Source: an uncultured bacterium
Lineage (GTDB): Bacteria > Actinomycetota > Coriobacteriia > Coriobacteriales > Coriobacteriaceae
Reading direction: 5' to 3'
Assembly: GCA_905215205.1 (NCBI GenBank)
Contig: CAJMPK010000027.1
Location: forward strand, 1-13,539
DNA length: 13,539 bases
In this document: piece by piece, positions 12,820 to 13,539 of the stretch
How positions within the stretch are numbered: position 1 is the first letter of the stretch
Layout of the letters: each line of letters opens with the position of its first letter
Made by a program: the position numbers and the translations under genes
The notes under the pieces: generated by a model
The model's input: the letters and a program-made list of their open reading frames with translations, nothing else
The model's database searches: none
What the model was told of the DNA's origin: nothing

Positions 12820-13539
12820 TTAGTTCAGGTGCCAGATCTCGTCGTTGTACTGGGAGATGGTGCGGTCGGACGAGAAGGTGCCGGCGTTGGAGATGTTGAT
12901 CAGCGCCTTGCGCATCCAGGCGTCCTGGTCCTCGTAGTCAGCTAGCACGCGCTCCTTGGTCTGGATGTACTCCTCAATGTCGAGCAGGGCCATAAACCAG
13001 TCCTTGCCCTTAATGTCGTCGTGCAGGCGCTGCAGGCGCTCAGCGTTGCCGGTTGCCATAAAGGCCGGGTTGGTGATGAAGTCCACCAGCAGTTTAATGC
13101 CGGGCTTGCGGTAGAGCGCACCGGCGTTGTAGGTGCCTTCGGCGTAGAGCTGCTCGACCTGTTTGGACGAGGCGCCAAAGGTATAGATGTTCTCGTCGCC
13201 CACGAGCTCGGCAATCTCCACGTTGGCACCGTCGAGCGTGCACAGGGTCAAAGCGCCGTTGAGCATGAACTTCATGTTGGAAGTGCCGCTCGCCTCTTTG
13301 GAGGCCAGGCTGATCTGCTCGGAGATGTCGGCAGCGGGGATCACGCGCTCGGCAGCAGTGACGTTGTAGTTCTCGATCATGACGACCTGCAGGTAGGGAG
13401 CCACGTCGGGGTCGTTTGCGATCCACTGGGAAAGCGTCAGGATGAGGTGGATGATGTCCTGAGCGATGGTATAGGCAGGCGCTGCCTTGCCGCCAAAGAT
13501 GATGGTGACGGGGTGCTTAGGTCTGTTACCGTTCTTGAT
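12820..13539 (-). CDS. glgP: Glycogen/maltodextrin phosphorylase, 3' part (5' end outside window)
   Basis: The frame is open to the window edge, so the gene begins beyond 13539. The last 240 residues are visible, of roughly 750-850 usual for GT35 phosphorylases. The enzyme releases glucose-1-phosphate from the non-reducing ends of alpha-1,4-glucans using phosphate and pyridoxal phosphate. Landmarks are IFGGKAAPAYTIAQDIIHLI, ending the substrate-site region, and EASGTSNMKFMLNGALTLC followed by TLDGANVEI. The Lys of NMKF (codon 13270-13272) is the conserved pyridoxal phosphate Schiff-base residue. The C-terminus ISQYNDEIWHLN is typical of the family. The gene converges on the ABC operon, with terminators on both sides and a repeat region between. 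It could be a maltodextrin-type or glycogen-type enzyme; the visible part does not separate these. Confidence 0.93.
   Translation of the reverse strand: MKNGNRPKHPVTIIFGGKAAPAYTIAQDIIHLILTLSQWIANDPDVAPYLQVVMIENYNVTAAERVIPAADISEQISLASKEASGTSNMKFMLNGALTLCTLDGANVEIAELVGDENIYTFGASSKQVEQLYAEGTYNAGALYRKPGIKLLVDFITNPAFMATGNAERLQRLHDDIKGKDWFMALLDIEEYIQTKERVLADYEDQDAWMRKALINISNAGTFSSDRTISQYNDEIWHLN

Overview
The window looks like a chromosomal segment of a GC-rich Gram-positive bacterium of the Coriobacteriia, with Collinsella or a close relative as best guess. The guess rests on the strong G/C third-position bias, the mix of PTS and CUT1 sugar-import genes, an MsmX-like ATPase with a lysine-rich insert, and GC-rich palindromic intergenic repeats. 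It is inferred from style and gene content, not from a database match.

Layout. (1) 1-1467 (+): the 3' part of a gene for a long charged low-complexity protein. It ends in a domain that resembles the TOPRIM/DUF2220 domain of the Wadjet nuclease JetD. A strong terminator follows. (2) 1501-2076: a gene-free, repeat-rich stretch holding a ~120-bp imperfect palindrome, a terminator-like hairpin, a 60-bp GTGCCGGCAC palindrome, a GC-rich segment ending in a tRNA T-arm-like sequence, and a bidirectional terminator. (3) 2076-2150 (-): tRNA-Gln(UUG) with encoded CCA. (4) 2189-4297 (-): a peptidoglycan-binding-repeat protein with a possibly inert amidase-like C-terminus, and a trans-polyprenyl diphosphate synthase. 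(5) 4372-7771: a PTS EIIC-EIIB-HAD phosphatase fusion (-), divergent from a TreR-like GntR/UTRA regulator (+). A GTTTAAACAA element lies near each gene. (6) 8078-12442 (+): a four-gene CUT1 sugar ABC importer operon (Tat/lipoprotein binding protein, two permeases, MsmX-type ATPase) with GC-rich hairpins in its leader and two of its gene junctions. (7) 12443-12791: a strong terminator, two 55-bp interrupted palindromes, and a terminator serving the opposite strand. (8) 12820-end (-): the 3' part of a glycogen/maltodextrin phosphorylase gene.

How the parts may fit. Regions 5-8 look like an alpha-glucoside/maltodextrin uptake block: a PTS importer with a built-in phosphatase, its probable regulator, an ABC oligosaccharide importer and a GT35 phosphorylase that would degrade imported or stored alpha-glucan. 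A near-match of the GTTTAAACAA element (GTTCAAACAA) upstream of the ABC operon suggests that one regulator may control both importers. The sugar itself cannot be read from the sequence. The best leads for something undescribed are the JetD-like protein, the EIIC-EIIB-HAD fusion with its shared operator, the amidase-like protein, and the repeat families at 1501-2030 and 12583-12718.
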